Below are positions 28,478-29,526 of a stretch of 29,526 nucleotides of DNA, piece by piece; position 1 is the stretch's first letter; the number at the start of each line of letters is the position of its first letter. This DNA is from Glomus cerebriforme (Eukaryota > Glomeromycota > Glomeromycetes > Glomerales > Glomeraceae): the NCBI GenBank assembly GCA_003550305.1, contig QKYT01000904.1, positions 1 to 29,526 on the forward strand, written 5' to 3'. The notes beneath the pieces were generated by a model, which ran no database searches, was not told the DNA's origin, and saw nothing but the letters and a program-made list of their open reading frames with translations. The position numbers and the translations under genes were made by a program.

Positions 28478-29423
28478 ATGAACAAAAAAATTATATTTTA
28501 TTTCTTAACTGCATTGGTTGTGCTAACCTTCAAAATCGATTCAAGTTATTCACTTCCAACGATTCCTAAATATGATGAGAATTATTGACATCAGAAAAAA
28601 TGAAAAAAGCTAAATCCTTAATAACTAAAAATATTGGATTTAAAACAAGAAGTAGTGTCGAAACTATAAAAAATACAACTGACTCCTCTAAAGTTATGAA
28701 ATCTATGCAACCTTTTGAGAGAAAATATGATGCAAATAAAGGAGTAGCAAATGTAGATCAAATTAAAGCTATTGCCATCGGAATATTATTTATGAGCAAG
28801 AATGATGATGATTTTACTTATACCGCTAGTGTAATCAATACTGATGATGGAAATATTGGATTTACTGCAGCGCATTGTCTTTATGATCATAAAACTCAAT
28901 CATATTTTGATAATGTAATGTTTTCTCCTGAATATGACAATGGACAACTTGGTCCACTTGGTGTAGTTCCTATCGCCAAAATGGTAGTAACAAATGAATT
29001 TCTTAATAATAATGATAATGAATTTGATTGGGGCATGATGTTATTTAATTTTAACATGGATGGCCATCCATTAAAATATTTTACGGGAGCTCTCGGTTGG
29101 CAATTCCAAGCAGAAAATAATGTTCCAACAACTTTTCGCGGTTATCCGGATGGAGGTGAACTTGCAAATTGTCCAAATGATGGACTGACTCTTTGTACGT
29201 GACAAGGAGAAACAATATTGGAAGATGATTTTTATGTCATACAAGATTTAAATTTAGAAGAGGGTGCAAGCAGAGGTCCTTATATAATGAATTATGATCC
29301 AAATGTGGATTTGGTCTTTTATATAGTAATTATGTTTCTTTTGATGAACTCAATGATCAAGCACTTGGACCTATTTATGACCCAATAGAATTCCAGGCAT
29401 TAATAGGTGANCTTACACTTTAA
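28478..29423 (+). pseudogene. Secreted trypsin/V8-like serine protease, disrupted
   Basis: ATG 28478-28480 opens MNKKIIFYFLTALVVLTFKI then DSSYSLPTIP, a good signal peptide. The frame stops at TGA 28586-28588; one base over, it continues LTSEKMKKAKSLITKNIGFK, suggesting loss of one T. Protease landmarks follow: GFTAAHCLYD with catalytic His (28873-28875) and DWGMMLFN with catalytic Asp (29026-29028). A TGA at 29200-29202 interrupts LCT-stop-QGE. The active-site block is GASRGP: Ser (29269-29271) is there, but the next residue, Gly in GxSGG proteases, is AGA (Arg). A second frame change near 29311-29316 is needed to reach DELNDQALGPIYDPIEFQAL and TAA 29421-29423; one N at 29411. An intact relative would be an extracellular or vacuolar endopeptidase. 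Four lesions make this copy non-functional unless several are assembly errors. Confidence 0.85.
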
Positions 29424-29526
29424 ACTATCATGTATTTATTATTTTACTATATTTTATTATTTTCTATTGACCGATAAATAATTAAATGATTAAATAATAT
29501 CAATAAATAATTAATGTGCATCTGTC

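Noticed and set aside
4674..29202. Alternative genetic code with TGA as Trp
   Set aside because: The intact kinase ends at TGA, other frames end at TAA or TAG mid-gene, and frameshifts accompany the TGAs; pseudogene decay explains them.

Overview
The window looks like a gene-poor, very AT-rich nuclear stretch of a fungal genome, most likely an arbuscular mycorrhizal fungus of the Rhizophagus (Glomeromycotina) type. Short spliceosomal introns (GTAAGT/GTAAAT to TTTTAG), long A/T homopolymers and several gene families that I recognise from memory as hugely expanded in that group point there: tyrosine-kinase-like kinases with a CxxC...CxxC leader, BTB-BACK-TLDc proteins and REase-kinase fusions. 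The species call is inference; no marker gene is present.

Layout. 1-143 (-): 5' end of a BTB-type gene with a signal-peptide-like leader, cut by the window edge. 1305-2098: non-autonomous hAT-like element with a perfect 8-bp target duplication. 2409-3377: inverted arms enclosing a Crypton-like tyrosine recombinase fragment. 4674-6286 (-): the only clearly intact gene, a three-exon protein kinase. 6.3-13.3 kb: mostly non-coding, with an eroded BTB-TLDc copy, a 3 x 35-bp minisatellite and a 350-bp foldback element. 13311-14693 (-): multiply broken BTB-BACK-TLDc pseudogene. 15.5-18.0 kb: truncated foldback, a duplicated segment, a purine-rich strand and a degenerate minisatellite. 18.4-21.0 kb: fragments of unidentified genes, a GC-rich island, a zinc-knuckle remnant and a C2H2-type ORF with switched frames. 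22.1-23.7 kb: an OB-fold-like pseudogene followed by a tandem array of AAGAACGTT hairpins that sit in what look like introns of a small gene. 24317-25767 (-): PD-(D/E)XK nuclease-kinase fusion broken by stops. 26716-27479 (-): degraded member of an unnamed family. 27867-28099: second foldback element with a 6-bp target duplication. 28478-29423 (+): secreted trypsin-like protease pseudogene.

There is no operon logic. Most readable genes are broken by stops, frameshifts or lost splice sites, so the window is mainly a graveyard of expanded families mixed with small non-autonomous elements. The kinase, the leader-BTB gene and the hairpin-intron gene are the candidates for live function. The patterns most worth follow-up are the hairpin array (22991-23340), the leader on the BTB protein, and two palindromic words (TACTGTA/TACAGTA and CACGTG) that recur more often than base composition predicts. 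All coordinates, splice sites and counts were read by eye.
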